Below are positions 44,316 through 53,390 of a stretch of DNA of 64,000 bases, piece after piece. The stretch lies in NCBI RefSeq assembly GCF_021088345.1, contig NZ_CP088156.1:434001-498000 (forward strand), given 5' to 3'. The notes under the pieces are model-generated. The model saw nothing but the letters and a program-made list of their open reading frames with translations, did no database searches and was not told where the DNA came from. This stretch comes from Bradyrhizobium ontarionense (GTDB taxonomy: Bacteria > Pseudomonadota > Alphaproteobacteria > Rhizobiales > Xanthobacteraceae). Both the position numbers and the translations under genes were made by a program. Numbering within the stretch: position 1 is the first letter of the stretch; each line of letters opens with the position of its first letter.

Positions 44316-45266
44316 ATGGCCAGCGTCCAATCAGTTCCAATATCAACTCCGGCTTCGGGACGTTCGATCCCGTCGTCCGACGTATCAAGGCTGTCGGCAC
44401 AGATCGGCGCCGAGATCAACAATGTGAGATTGTCGGGCGATCTGCCTAATGACCTGGTCAAGGAGATCCATGATCTGCTGTTACAGCATCGCGTCATCTT
44501 CTTCCGCAGCCAGGATCATCTCGACGATTCCGAGCAGGAGCGCTTTGCCAAGCGGCTCGGCGATCTCGTCCCGCATCCGACGGTCGGTGCGATCAAGGGC
44601 ACCGCCTCCATTCTCGAGCTGGACTCCGCGCGCGGCGGGGGCCGCGCGGATTCCTGGCATACGGACGTCACCTTCGTCGATGCCTATCCCAAGGCTGCGG
44701 TGCTGCGCGGCGTCGTGATCCCCGAATTCGGCGGCGACACGATCTGGTCGAACACGGCGGCCGCCTATCAGGATCTCCCGGCGCCGCTGCAGCGGCTGGC
44801 CGATGAGCTTTGGGCGGTTCACAGCAACGCCTACGACTATGCCGCGACCCGCAACCGCGCGACGGATGCCGACCGCAAGCATTTCGACGAGGTCTTCACC
44901 GGCACGGTCTACGAGACCGAGCATCCCGTGGTGCGCGTGCATCCCGAGACGGGCGAGCGCACGCTGCTGCTCGGCCATTTCGTGCAGAGATTTTCCGGGA
45001 TCCGCAAGGCGGACGGCCAGAAGCTGTTCGACCTGTTCCAGTCCTACATCACGGCGCCGGAGAACACCGTGCGCTGGCGCTGGAAGGCCGGCGACATCGC
45101 GATCTGGGACAATCGCGCGACCCAGCACATCGCGGTCAACGATTACGGCGATCAGCACCGCATCGTGCGGCGGGCGACGATCGATGGCGACGTTCCGGTC
45201 GGGGTCGACGGCCGCAAGAGCGTGACGCGTATCAAGGCGCCGAAGCCGGTCGGCCGGGCCGCTTAA
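44316..45266 (+). CDS. TauD/TfdA family Fe(II)/2-oxoglutarate dioxygenase
   Basis: 316 residues from ATG 44316. Iron ligands H115 and D117 (WHTDVTF) and H271 (RATQHIAVNDYG), with R286 for 2-oxoglutarate. The end HRIVRRATIDGDVPVG is very close to alkylsulfatase/taurine-dioxygenase-type enzymes (AtsK/TauD). It is the nearest TauD relative in the window. It is about 200 nt from the preceding operon and so probably has its own promoter. Confidence 0.93.
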   Translation: MASVQSVPISTPASGRSIPSSDVSRLSAQIGAEINNVRLSGDLPNDLVKEIHDLLLQHRVIFFRSQDHLDDSEQERFAKRLGDLVPHPTVGAIKGTASILELDSARGGGRADSWHTDVTFVDAYPKAAVLRGVVIPEFGGDTIWSNTAAAYQDLPAPLQRLADELWAVHSNAYDYAATRNRATDADRKHFDEVFTGTVYETEHPVVRVHPETGERTLLLGHFVQRFSGIRKADGQKLFDLFQSYITAPENTVRWRWKAGDIAIWDNRATQHIAVNDYGDQHRIVRRATIDGDVPVGVDGRKSVTRIKAPKPVGRAA

Positions 45267-45288
45267 GCTTAGAAGCGTGATGACGTCG

Positions 45289-45319
45289 ACGGCGGCCCGT
45301 GACGAACGCGGGCCGCCGT
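45289..45319. terminator. Bidirectional terminator between convergent genes
   Basis: ACGGCGGCCC (45289-45298) pairs perfectly with GGGCCGCCGT (45310-45319), followed by TTTCGG. It sits between the TauD-type gene (+) and the NlpA-type gene (-), whose 3' ends face each other. Confidence 0.75.
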
Positions 45320-45332
45320 TTCGGTCTGATGA

Positions 45333-46157
45333 TCACTTCATATAGTCGGGCAGGGTGAAGCCGTCATAGAAGCGATCCGCGAGGATGGCGGCCTTGAAGG
45401 CCGGCGACTTGTAGCCCGCCACGATGTCCTTCGCCCATGCTGTCTCGGTATTGTCGCGCTTGACGGCGACCACGTTGATGTAGGGCGCGGTCATCTTTTC
45501 GAGCGCGAAGGCGTTGGTCAGCTTCAGGCCGCTGAAGATTGCGAAATTGCCCTGGATGGCTGCGAAATCGACGTCATCGAGGGCGCGCGGCGCCTGGGCT
45601 GCCTCCAGCGGCACGATCTTGATGCCGCCGGGATTCTTGATCACGTCGAGCTCGGAGACGTCGATCGGCTTGGAGTCGCGGATCTCGATCAGGCCGAGAT
45701 CGCGCAGGATCCACAGCGCGCGCTGCAGGTTGATCGGGTCGTTCGGCACCGCGATCTTGGCGCCGGCGCCGATCCTGGTGCCGAGCGGGTGCTTCTTGGA
45801 ATAGAGTCCCATCGGCGGTGTCGGTACGTGCACGATGCCCGCAAGGTCGGTGTTCTGGCGCTCGTTGTAGGAGTTCAGGAACACCGTGTGCTGCATTACG
45901 TTGGCGTCGATCTCGCTCTTGAACACCGCGTTGTTGGCCTCCAAGCCGGTCGAGAACTCGACGTAGCGGATCTGGTAGCCCTTCTTCTGCAGCTCGGGCG
46001 CGACGCCAATCTTGAACTCGTCGATATAGGGACCGGGCACGAAGCCGACCTTGAGGTCCTTCTTCTCGGCCGTCTGCGCAACCGCGCTGGTGGCGAACAG
46101 GGAGAGTGTCGAGGCGGCGAGCAGGCCGAGGAAACGTGATCTTGTCATTCTGGTCAT
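45333..46157 (-). CDS. MetQ/NlpA family substrate-binding protein (second)
   Basis: 274 residues from ATG 46157 (GGAAG upstream). Signal peptide FLGLLAASTLSLFATSAVAQ without a lipobox cysteine. NlpA fold segments include VGFVPGPYIDEFKIGVAPEL and KIAVPNDPINLQRALWILRD. No permease or ATPase of the Met family is adjacent, so it may share the MetNI pair at 31-32.8 kb. It is last in the leftward organosulfur unit. Confidence 0.9.
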   Translation of the reverse strand: MTRMTRSRFLGLLAASTLSLFATSAVAQTAEKKDLKVGFVPGPYIDEFKIGVAPELQKKGYQIRYVEFSTGLEANNAVFKSEIDANVMQHTVFLNSYNERQNTDLAGIVHVPTPPMGLYSKKHPLGTRIGAGAKIAVPNDPINLQRALWILRDLGLIEIRDSKPIDVSELDVIKNPGGIKIVPLEAAQAPRALDDVDFAAIQGNFAIFSGLKLTNAFALEKMTAPYINVVAVKRDNTETAWAKDIVAGYKSPAFKAAILADRFYDGFTLPDYMK

Positions 46158-46234
46158 GAGACTTCCGAAGCTTGGACAAACGAAAGGCGGCGCGGACGCC
46201 TCGCAACGCATCCGCGCCGCTTAGGATACGGATC

Positions 46235-47578
46235 TCAGGCGATCGCCTGGACCTGATGACTGTAGGCGCTGTCCGGACGGTCGAGCCCGTAATGCTCGCG
46301 CAGGGTCCTGCCGGTGTAATCCTCGCGAAACAGGCCGCGCTTGCGCAGGATCGGCACGACGTGCTCGGCGAACAGGTCGAAGCCGCCCGGCAGCCAGGGC
46401 GGCATCACGTTGAAGCCATCGGCCGCGTCCTGTTCGAACCAGGCCTGGATGTTGTCGGCGATCTTCTCCGGCGTGCCCGCGATCACCCAATGGCCGCGCG
46501 CGCCGGCGAGGCGCTGGATCAGCTGCCGGATCGTCGGCTTCTTGCGGTCCACGATGTCGACCACCAGCTTGAAGCGGCTGGCGACGCCGCGCGCGCCGTC
46601 GGCTTCGATCAGATGGCGCGGGAACGGGCCGTCGAGGTCGAAGCCGGAGAGATCGAGGCCCAGCATCTGGCGCAGCTGCACCAGCGAATACTCAGGCTGG
46701 ATCAGGTCGTTGAATTCTTCCTGCAAGCGGTCGGCCTCGGCTTGCGTCGAGCCGATGAACGGGCTGATGCCGGGCAGGATCTTGACGTGGTCGGGATTGC
46801 GGTCGAGCGCGCGCGCCTGGCGCTTGATGTCGGCGTAGAAGCCTTGTGCGCTGGCGAGCGTCTGGTGCGCGGTGAAGATGGCCTCCGCGAAGCGCGCGGC
46901 GAAAGCGCGGCCGTCCTCGGACGAGCCTGCCTGCACATAGACCGGGCGCCCCTGTGGCGAGCGCGGCACGTTGAGCGGTCCGCGCACGCGGAAGTACTTG
47001 CCGACATGGTTGAGCGGGTGGACTTTGTCTGTATCGGCAAAGATGCCCGAGGCGGGATCGTTGACCACGGCGTCGTCTTCCCAGCTGTCCCACAGCGCCG
47101 TGACGACATCGAGGAACTCCTTGGCGCGCTCGTAGCGCTCGTGATGTGGCGGATGCTCCGGCAGGCCGAAATTCTGCGCCGCCTGTGGCGCGCTGGTGGT
47201 GACGATGTTCCAGCCGGCGCGGCCACCGCTGAGATGATCGAGCGAGGTGAACAGGCGCGCCAGGTTGTAGGGCTCGTGATAGGTGGTTGACGCCGTGCCG
47301 ATCAAGCCGATGCGGCTGGTGGCCGCTGCGATCGCCGACAGCCAGGTGATCGGCTCGAAGCGGAAGCGCTGTGCGTAGCGGACGTTGTCCGCCAGCGCCG
47401 GACCATCCGCGAAGAAAATTGCATCGAACTTGTAATGCTCGGCCGTGCGCGCCAGCTGCTGATAATAGCCGATGTCGAACGCCCGGCTGGCCGAGGAGCC
47501 CTTGTAGCGCCATGCGGCCTCATGATGGCCGCCAGGATAGATGAAGAGGTTAAGGGCGAGTTGACGGCGTTCGCTCAT
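46235..47578 (-). CDS. LLM-class flavin-dependent monooxygenase (NtaA/SnaA/DszA group)
   Basis: 447 residues. The start RRQLALNLFIYPGGHHEAAW and the block FITWLS-like ITWLSAIAAATSRIGLIGTA and GGRAGWNIVTTSAPQAAQNF are diagnostic for the larger NtaA/SnaA/DszA monooxygenases. They use reduced FMN from a partner reductase; the flavin reductase gene at 49723 is in the same unit. DszA oxidises a sulfone to open its ring, so a sulfone or sulfonate substrate fits here. Confidence 0.92.
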   Translation of the reverse strand: MSERRQLALNLFIYPGGHHEAAWRYKGSSASRAFDIGYYQQLARTAEHYKFDAIFFADGPALADNVRYAQRFRFEPITWLSAIAAATSRIGLIGTASTTYHEPYNLARLFTSLDHLSGGRAGWNIVTTSAPQAAQNFGLPEHPPHHERYERAKEFLDVVTALWDSWEDDAVVNDPASGIFADTDKVHPLNHVGKYFRVRGPLNVPRSPQGRPVYVQAGSSEDGRAFAARFAEAIFTAHQTLASAQGFYADIKRQARALDRNPDHVKILPGISPFIGSTQAEADRLQEEFNDLIQPEYSLVQLRQMLGLDLSGFDLDGPFPRHLIEADGARGVASRFKLVVDIVDRKKPTIRQLIQRLAGARGHWVIAGTPEKIADNIQAWFEQDAADGFNVMPPWLPGGFDLFAEHVVPILRKRGLFREDYTGRTLREHYGLDRPDSAYSHQVQAIA

Positions 47579-47640
47579 GGGGCGCTCATGTCTTGGCTTG
47601 TGCTGACGTGTGATGCACGGCGATCATCGGCTGAGGCGGG

Positions 47641-48456
47641 TTATTCCGGCTTGCGCGCGAAGGCGTAGCGCAGGTAGCGCGCCAGCCGCAGGCCCTCGGG
47701 CGTCCGGTGGGCTTCGACCAGGCCGGTGAAAGCAGCCCGGATCCGCTTGCCCTCGGCGTAGGAGAATCCGTCCAGGAAGTTTCCGAACGCGCTGCTCTCC
47801 GACCAGCCGAGCAGCTCATCGACATTGCCGTGCGTCTCGACCAGCGTGCGCAGCTCGCTTTGGTAGCCGACGAAGCCGGTGTGGTCGAACAGCGCACGAA
47901 GCTCGGCGTCGGTCGCCGCGTAAACACCGTGGGCACTGAGCCGTTCCGCATCGAGACCCGCCTCGGTGATGGCGCGACGCAACAGGATGCGGGACTCGTG
48001 GGGAGCCGTCGGATCCTGGATGGTGAGGCCGATACGGCCGCTGGGCCGGAGCACCCGGCGGGCCTCCTGCAGAACGGTCCGCTTGTCGGCGATCCAGTGC
48101 AGCACGCTGTTGAAATAGACGACGTCGAACTCGCCTTCGCCGAAGCGCGAGAGATCCTCGGCGCGGCCGGTATCGAAGACGAGGTTGGTCGATTGGCGCA
48201 GGCGCGCGATGGCGATGCGGCTATCGAGCGGGTCGACGCCGACGACGTGGCCGGTGGGGCCGACCAGACGGGCGGCAAATTCGGCGAGCCGGCCGGTTCC
48301 GGCGCCTACGTCGAGCACGCGTTCGCCGGGTTTCAACGCAAGCGGCTCCAGCAGCAGCTTGCCGTGGTTGAATTGGATGACGCCCAGTTGCTCATAGGTG
48401 TGGGCGAGCTCCGGGGTGTCCTGGTGAAGGCTGATCACGGCGAGGGGGTCTGACAT
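47641..48456 (-). CDS. Class I SAM-dependent methyltransferase
   Basis: 271 residues from ATG 48456. Motif I is VLDVGAGTGRLAEFAARLVG, followed by HVVGVDPLDSRI, VYFNSVLHWIADKRTVLQEA and LRPSGRIGLTIQDP. It lies between serine acetyltransferase and a monooxygenase, but 247 nt from the former, so it may begin its own transcript. S- or O-methylation of a small sulfur compound is possible but unproven. Confidence 0.88.
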   Translation of the reverse strand: MSDPLAVISLHQDTPELAHTYEQLGVIQFNHGKLLLEPLALKPGERVLDVGAGTGRLAEFAARLVGPTGHVVGVDPLDSRIAIARLRQSTNLVFDTGRAEDLSRFGEGEFDVVYFNSVLHWIADKRTVLQEARRVLRPSGRIGLTIQDPTAPHESRILLRRAITEAGLDAERLSAHGVYAATDAELRALFDHTGFVGYQSELRTLVETHGNVDELLGWSESSAFGNFLDGFSYAEGKRIRAAFTGLVEAHRTPEGLRLARYLRYAFARKPE

Positions 48457-48703
48457 CGTGCTATCCATCCATACGCTGCCGCTCACAGACACGGGGCCGG
48501 CTGTAGCGTCGAAATCTAGCGTCTCGGTCCCGATGCTGTCGATGAAATGGATTTGCATTGTTGCGCGCGACACCAGCATGAACGCGTCGTACCGAGCCAA
48601 GGACTCAAGAGGCCCATTTTGATAGCCTCGACGGACGTCGCGGCCGAACAGCCGCCGGGTCGGCGCACCCGACTTCGGGCATCGCCTTCGGCGCAAGAGA
48701 CGG

Positions 48704-49705
48704 TCAGGACTTCTGCAGGTTCGGGCTGCCGACCTTGTTGCGCAGAGACGCCTGGGTCACGACATTGTTCGGCGGCACGTCATTGGTCAGCCAGACATTG
48801 CCACCGATCGTCGATCCGCGACCGATCGTAATACGGCCGAGGATCGTGGCGCCCGCATAGATGACGACGTCGTCCTCGACGATCGGGTGGCGGGCGTCGC
48901 CCTTGATCAGCGAACCGTCGTCGTCGGTGGGAAAATGGCGCGCGCCGAGCGTGACGGCCTGATAGATCCGGACGTGGTCGCCGATGATGGCGGTCTCGCC
49001 GATCACGACTCCTGTGCCATGATCGATGAAGAATCCGGAGCCGATCGTTGCGCCCGGATGAATGTCGATCCCGGTGCGGGTATGGGCGATCTCGGCGATC
49101 AGCCGGGCCACGAGGCGCGCGCCGAAGCCGTAGAGAAGATGCGCGAGCCTGTGGTGGATGATCGCCGTCATCCCGGGATAGCCGATCAGGATCTCCGGAA
49201 AGCTCTTGGCGGCGGGGTCGCCGACGAAGGCGGCTCGCAGGTCGCTGATCAGGACGCCGCGCAGGGCAGGCAGCTCGGCCGCAAAGCTGCGCGTCAGCTC
49301 GACGGCCTCGGGCTGCCGGAAGCCGGGGATCAGCTCATCGCCGACGAACAGGGCGGAGCGGTGGATCTGATCCGACAGCAGATCGAGCGCGACGCTGAGC
49401 CGGTGACCGACGAAATAGTCGATGTTCTCGCCGTCGAGATCGTACTGACCGTAATGGCGGGGAAACAGCGCCTCGGTCAGCGCGGAGATGACTTGCGCGA
49501 GCTTGTCGCGCGAGGGCGGCCGGTGGATCACGCCGTCCTTGCGGATGCTGTGCGTCTCCTCTCGCGATATGCGCAGCTCCGTCACGAGCCGGTCGAGATC
49601 CCAGCGCGGGCTCGATGTCGAGCTGTCCGTCAAATCGGATCCGGTCGTGAGGCGCTCCGAACCAGCCGGCTGACCGTGGCTCATGGTCTTGGTCTCCGTC
49701 GTCAT
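48704..49705 (-). CDS. cysE: Serine O-acetyltransferase (EpsC-type)
   Basis: 333 residues if started at ATG 49705; ATG 49684, 7 codons in, has a possible GGAG site. The helical N-terminal domain (DKLAQVISALTEALFPRHYG) is longer than in E. coli CysE, as in the EpsC/SatA group. The C-terminal left-handed beta helix holds GIDIHPGATIGSGFFIDHGT and VVIGETAIIGDHVRIYQAVT with the catalytic His in HGTG. It makes O-acetylserine, which accepts sulfide to form cysteine and induces CysB-type regulators. Here it links desulfonation to cysteine synthesis. Confidence 0.92.
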   Translation of the reverse strand: MTTETKTMSHGQPAGSERLTTGSDLTDSSTSSPRWDLDRLVTELRISREETHSIRKDGVIHRPPSRDKLAQVISALTEALFPRHYGQYDLDGENIDYFVGHRLSVALDLLSDQIHRSALFVGDELIPGFRQPEAVELTRSFAAELPALRGVLISDLRAAFVGDPAAKSFPEILIGYPGMTAIIHHRLAHLLYGFGARLVARLIAEIAHTRTGIDIHPGATIGSGFFIDHGTGVVIGETAIIGDHVRIYQAVTLGARHFPTDDDGSLIKGDARHPIVEDDVVIYAGATILGRITIGRGSTIGGNVWLTNDVPPNNVVTQASLRNKVGSPNLQKS

Positions 49706-49722
49706 CCGCGTGTTTGGCCAGC

Positions 49723-50295
49723 TCACCTGACATGAGCAGGGGGAACGCTGACCTCTGCCAGCAGGTCGAGGTCGGCATTGCGGTCGACCTCGACATACTG
49801 CTCGTTCCAATAGAGCAGGCTCGACAGCTTCGGCGCAAGCTCGACGCTTTCGGGGCGACCGACGATGATCGCGTGCGCATAGCGCTCGATGATCTCGTCG
49901 ACCTCGCATGCGATGGCCGCCTGCGCATGCTGCAGCAGCGGGACGCCCGCGGCCCCGCGCGACCAGCGGACGTCGTCGAACTTCTGGCGGCCGGACAGAT
50001 ACGGCGTGCCGAAGCGGTCGGCGAGGGCGAGCTGGTCCGAGCCGAGGATGTTGATGCCGAACCAGCCGTCGCGGGCGATCAGCGGAAACGCCGACGACTG
50101 CCTGCCGAGATTGATCATGAGGCGTGGCGGGGCGACCGACAGCGAGATCAGTGACGCAATCGTCACGCCGGTGATGTCGTCGCCACGTCCCGCGGTCACG
50201 ATGCTGACGCCGGCGGCGACGCGGCGCAGCGCCGAGTGGAAGTGCAGGGGATCGGACGCGGTCTCGGGTACGAGATGAAGTTCACGCTTGCTCAT
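49723..50295 (-). CDS. Flavin reductase family protein
   Basis: 190 residues. The FMN-binding split-barrel signature is seen as RRVAAGVSIVTAGRGDDITG, followed by TIASLISLSVAPPRLMINLG and a late CEVDEIIERYAHAIIVGRPE. It should provide FMNH2 to the DszA-like (46235) and DszC-like (50361) monooxygenases and perhaps to LLM enzymes of the divergent unit. It lies 17 nt from the serine acetyltransferase start. Confidence 0.93.
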   Translation of the reverse strand: MSKRELHLVPETASDPLHFHSALRRVAAGVSIVTAGRGDDITGVTIASLISLSVAPPRLMINLGRQSSAFPLIARDGWFGINILGSDQLALADRFGTPYLSGRQKFDDVRWSRGAAGVPLLQHAQAAIACEVDEIIERYAHAIIVGRPESVELAPKLSSLLYWNEQYVEVDRNADLDLLAEVSVPPAHVR

Positions 50296-50360
50296 CCGTC
50301 GCCTCCTTCGGGCACACGAGCCGTCATGGTCGTGCCCTCGTCGCGGCGCAGCGCTGTCCG

Positions 50361-51590
50361 TCAGAAGAAGCCCTTGGCCGGAAGCGGTGTGCCGTTGATC
50401 AGGTATTGTCCGATCGCCCGTTCCTTGTAGCTGACCGGATTATGCGACGACAATGTGCGCGCGTTGCGCCAGTGCCGATCGAAATTGGTGGCCTTCTTGG
50501 TCGACGAGGCGCCGCCGACATCGAAGATGTGTCCGCCATTGCGAATGGCTGCGTCGTCAGCGACGATCTTGGCCTGGGCCGACAGCAGCGCAGCCCGGTG
50601 AGCCAGTTCCTCGGCGTCGCCGCGCCCGGCATCGAACGCCTCCGTGGCCGCGTCGAGCGCTTCGGCTGCGACAAGGACGACCGTCTCGGCGGCATGCGCC
50701 GCGCTTGCGATCTTGCCGATCGTTTCCTGCAGCAACGGGTCCTCGGTCGGCCTCTCGTGCGGCGCATAATAGAACGTGCGCTTGCGCGACCGCACCAGCG
50801 CAATCGCGTCGCGCAACGCGGCGCGGCTGATGCCGGCGACGGCCGCGGTCAGGAACAGCTGCGCGAACGTGTTTGAGTACGGCACGCCGTAGCCGATGTC
50901 CGGCGCGTCGAACACGATCTCCTGCCGCTTGACCCTGACATTGCGGAAATGGGTGGTGCCGGTCGCGGTCAGCCGCTGCCCCATGCCGTCCCAATCGTCG
51001 ATCAGCTCGATGCCGTCCCGGTTCACCGGGATGATCGATGCACCGGGACGCCCGCTCGGATCGGCCGCGCGCACCAGCACGAGGTCGGAGTACAAGGTGC
51101 CGGTGCTGTAATATTTGGTGCCGTTCAGCAGATAATCGTCGCCATCGGGCGTGAAGGTCGTGTTCGGCGTGATGTTGCCGACCTGGGGGCTGTCGAGCTC
51201 GGTGGTGGCAAGCCCGATGATGGCGCCGCCGGCCACCGCCGTCTGCCATTCCCCCGCCTGGTTGTCGCGCGGATTGCGAACCAGCCGCTCCACGACGCTG
51301 AAATGGTTGCGCAGGATATGCGCGACATTGGCATCGGCCTCGGCGAGCCGGATGATGATCTGGAACAGCTCGCGAATCGAGCTGCCGGCGCCGCCGGCAG
51401 CCACCGGCAGGCGCAGCGCGCCGAGACGGGCCTGCTTGATCAGGGCGATCTGCCGATGTGGCAGGGTGCGTTCGCGCTCGCGCTCCGACTCGCCTTCCGC
51501 GATCTCTGCAAGCAGGGCGTCGAGGGTGCTCGTGGAGAGCGGGACGGTCGGTTCGGTGGCGAGAGCCTTGGTGGATAGCGGCTTGTTCAT
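50361..51590 (-). CDS. DszC/SfnB-like flavin monooxygenase (acyl-CoA dehydrogenase fold)
   Basis: 409 residues from ATG 51590. It has the acyl-CoA dehydrogenase three-domain layout but ends with NAFDRHWRNARTLSSHNPVS-like residues (TNFDRHWRNARTLSSHNPVS), a hallmark of DszC/SfnB and related FMNH2-dependent monooxygenases. KYYSTGTLYSDLVLVRA and GMGQRLTATGTTHFRNVRV form the flavin and substrate region. Expected to oxidise a sulfide or sulfone sulfur, or an adjacent carbon, using FMNH2 from the reductase at 49723. Confidence 0.9.
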   Translation of the reverse strand: MNKPLSTKALATEPTVPLSTSTLDALLAEIAEGESERERERTLPHRQIALIKQARLGALRLPVAAGGAGSSIRELFQIIIRLAEADANVAHILRNHFSVVERLVRNPRDNQAGEWQTAVAGGAIIGLATTELDSPQVGNITPNTTFTPDGDDYLLNGTKYYSTGTLYSDLVLVRAADPSGRPGASIIPVNRDGIELIDDWDGMGQRLTATGTTHFRNVRVKRQEIVFDAPDIGYGVPYSNTFAQLFLTAAVAGISRAALRDAIALVRSRKRTFYYAPHERPTEDPLLQETIGKIASAAHAAETVVLVAAEALDAATEAFDAGRGDAEELAHRAALLSAQAKIVADDAAIRNGGHIFDVGGASSTKKATNFDRHWRNARTLSSHNPVSYKERAIGQYLINGTPLPAKGFF

Positions 51591-51626
51591 GACGGAGCCT
51601 GGCAATGACAAGAGGGGGGCGACCGG

Positions 51627-52652
51627 TCAGCGTTGTGGCGCCGGCTCGTCGATCTGGGCGAGGTGATCTGTGACCTTGACCGGCTCGGGCAGCACCTTGC
51701 GCTCGACCAGCCAGTCGGCGGCCTTCTGCAGGTCAGTCACGAATTGCTTGTCGTTGACGGAGTAATAGCGGTACTTGCGATCGAGTGCGATGAACTGATC
51801 GCGCACCTGATCGCTGTACTTGCCAGCCTTCTGCGCGATGTACTCCGCGTCCTTGCTGTTGTCCGAAATCCATTTGCCCTCGGCCCGGAAGGCGTCGTTG
51901 ACGGCGCGCACCAGGGCCGGATTCTCGGTCGCGAATTTGCGGGTCGTCAGGTAGGATGTGTAGTCGATCTGGAATTCGAGATCGCGGCCTTCCAGGAAGA
52001 TGTCGTGGGCCTTGTAGTCGAGGCGGGCGATGTCGACGCCCGGGCTCCACATCGACCAGGCATCGACCTTGCCCGAGGCCAGAGCCGGCGCCGCGTCCGG
52101 CGGATTGAGGTAGACGAACTTGACCTTGGAGCGATCGACCTTGTGCTTTTCGAGCGCGGCGACCAGCAGGAATTCGCCGAGGCCCGAACGGTTGACCGCC
52201 ACCGACTTGCCGACGAGGTCCTCGACCTTGGTGATGCCGGAATCGTCGCGGGCGATGATCGCAGTGGTGCGGGGCTCGTAGACGACGAACTGCGTGAACA
52301 CCAGCGGGGAGCCGGCAATGATCGCGGCCAGCGCCGGCGTGGTCGAGCCGCCGAAGCTGAAATCGGCACTGCCGCCGGTCACCGCCTGAAGCGTCGGCGC
52401 ATGGTTCGGGAACGGCCCGAGCCATTCGACCTTGATGCCGTCCTTGGCGAGCAGCTTCTCGAACTCGCCGCGCTCCCTGGCGATCAGGTTGAGCCCCGAC
52501 AGACCCCAGGTCAGGCGCACGGTGTCCGTGACGCGGCCGGGGGCGGACCAGGCCTCATCGGTCAGGGTGAAGCCGGCGAGCGCTCCGATTCCGAACGCGG
52601 CAGTGCCGAGGAACCGACGGCGCGAGGGCTGTTCAAAGTCATCCGAAGACAT
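51627..52652 (-). CDS. Sulfonate ABC transporter substrate-binding protein
   Basis: 341 residues with a twin-arginine signal (SRRRFLGTAAFGIGALAGFT), so it is probably exported folded. SsuA/TauA-type core: RLTWGLSGLNLIARERGEFE and GITKVEDLVGKSVAVNRSGL. It is 18 nt downstream of the ATPase gene on the minus strand. It captures an alkanesulfonate-like anion in the periplasm. Confidence 0.92.
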   Translation of the reverse strand: MSSDDFEQPSRRRFLGTAAFGIGALAGFTLTDEAWSAPGRVTDTVRLTWGLSGLNLIARERGEFEKLLAKDGIKVEWLGPFPNHAPTLQAVTGGSADFSFGGSTTPALAAIIAGSPLVFTQFVVYEPRTTAIIARDDSGITKVEDLVGKSVAVNRSGLGEFLLVAALEKHKVDRSKVKFVYLNPPDAAPALASGKVDAWSMWSPGVDIARLDYKAHDIFLEGRDLEFQIDYTSYLTTRKFATENPALVRAVNDAFRAEGKWISDNSKDAEYIAQKAGKYSDQVRDQFIALDRKYRYYSVNDKQFVTDLQKAADWLVERKVLPEPVKVTDHLAQIDEPAPQR

Positions 52653-52670
52653 GATTGATCCTTCCGAAAA

Positions 52671-53390
52671 TCAAGCGGGAGTGTGTGCGCTGAGCACACC
52701 GAGTTCGGCGAGCAGGTCGTCGCGGGCGACCTTGCTGTTGCCGTGCGAGCGGTGCTCGTAGGCGATCCGGCCGTCGCGCATCACCAGGATGCGGTCGGCC
52801 AGCGCGATCGCCTCGTCGACATCGTGCGTCACCAGCAGCACCCCGGGGCGGTGATTGGCGACGAGCTCGCGCACCAGCGCGTGCATGCGGATGCGGGTCA
52901 GCGCATCGAGCGCGGCAAACGGTTCGTCGAGCAGCAGCAGCTCCGGCTGTTGCACCAGGGCGCGGGCGAGCGCGACGCGCTGCGCCTGGCCGCCGGAGAG
53001 ATTGCGCGGCCAGTCGTCGAGGCGGTCGCCCAGTCCCACTTCGGCCAGCGCCGCGCCGGCACGGGCGCGCGCATCCGGTGTCTCGAGGCCGAGTGCGACA
53101 TTGCGCCAGAGGCTGTCCCACGGCAGCAGACGATGCTCCTGGAACACGACGGCAGGACGTCGCGGCGCAATGATTCGCCCGGCCTGAATCGGATCGAGGC
53201 CTGCAAGGGCGCGCAACAGCGTGGTCTTCCCGCAGCCGCTTTCGCCGAGCAGGGCAACGAACTCACCGCGCTCGATGCGAAGATCGAGGCCTTCGATGAC
53301 GGTGCGGTCGCCATAGGCGCGGCGCAGCCCATTGACGATGACGGCCGGCGCGGCTGCGCCTTGCAGCGTCGGCGCGAACTGGATGGTCAT
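52671..53390 (-). CDS. ssuB: Sulfonate ABC transporter ATP-binding protein
   Basis: 239 residues from ATG 53390 (overlaps the permease stop). Walker A GESGCGKTT, Q-loop FQEHRLLPWDSLWRNVALGL, LSGGQAQR, Walker B LLLLDEPFAALD and the H-loop THDVDEA are intact. The size and LLPWDSLWRNVALGL segment fit SsuB. Confidence 0.93.
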   Translation of the reverse strand: MTIQFAPTLQGAAAPAVIVNGLRRAYGDRTVIEGLDLRIERGEFVALLGESGCGKTTLLRALAGLDPIQAGRIIAPRRPAVVFQEHRLLPWDSLWRNVALGLETPDARARAGAALAEVGLGDRLDDWPRNLSGGQAQRVALARALVQQPELLLLDEPFAALDALTRIRMHALVRELVANHRPGVLLVTHDVDEAIALADRILVMRDGRIAYEHRSHGNSKVARDDLLAELGVLSAHTPA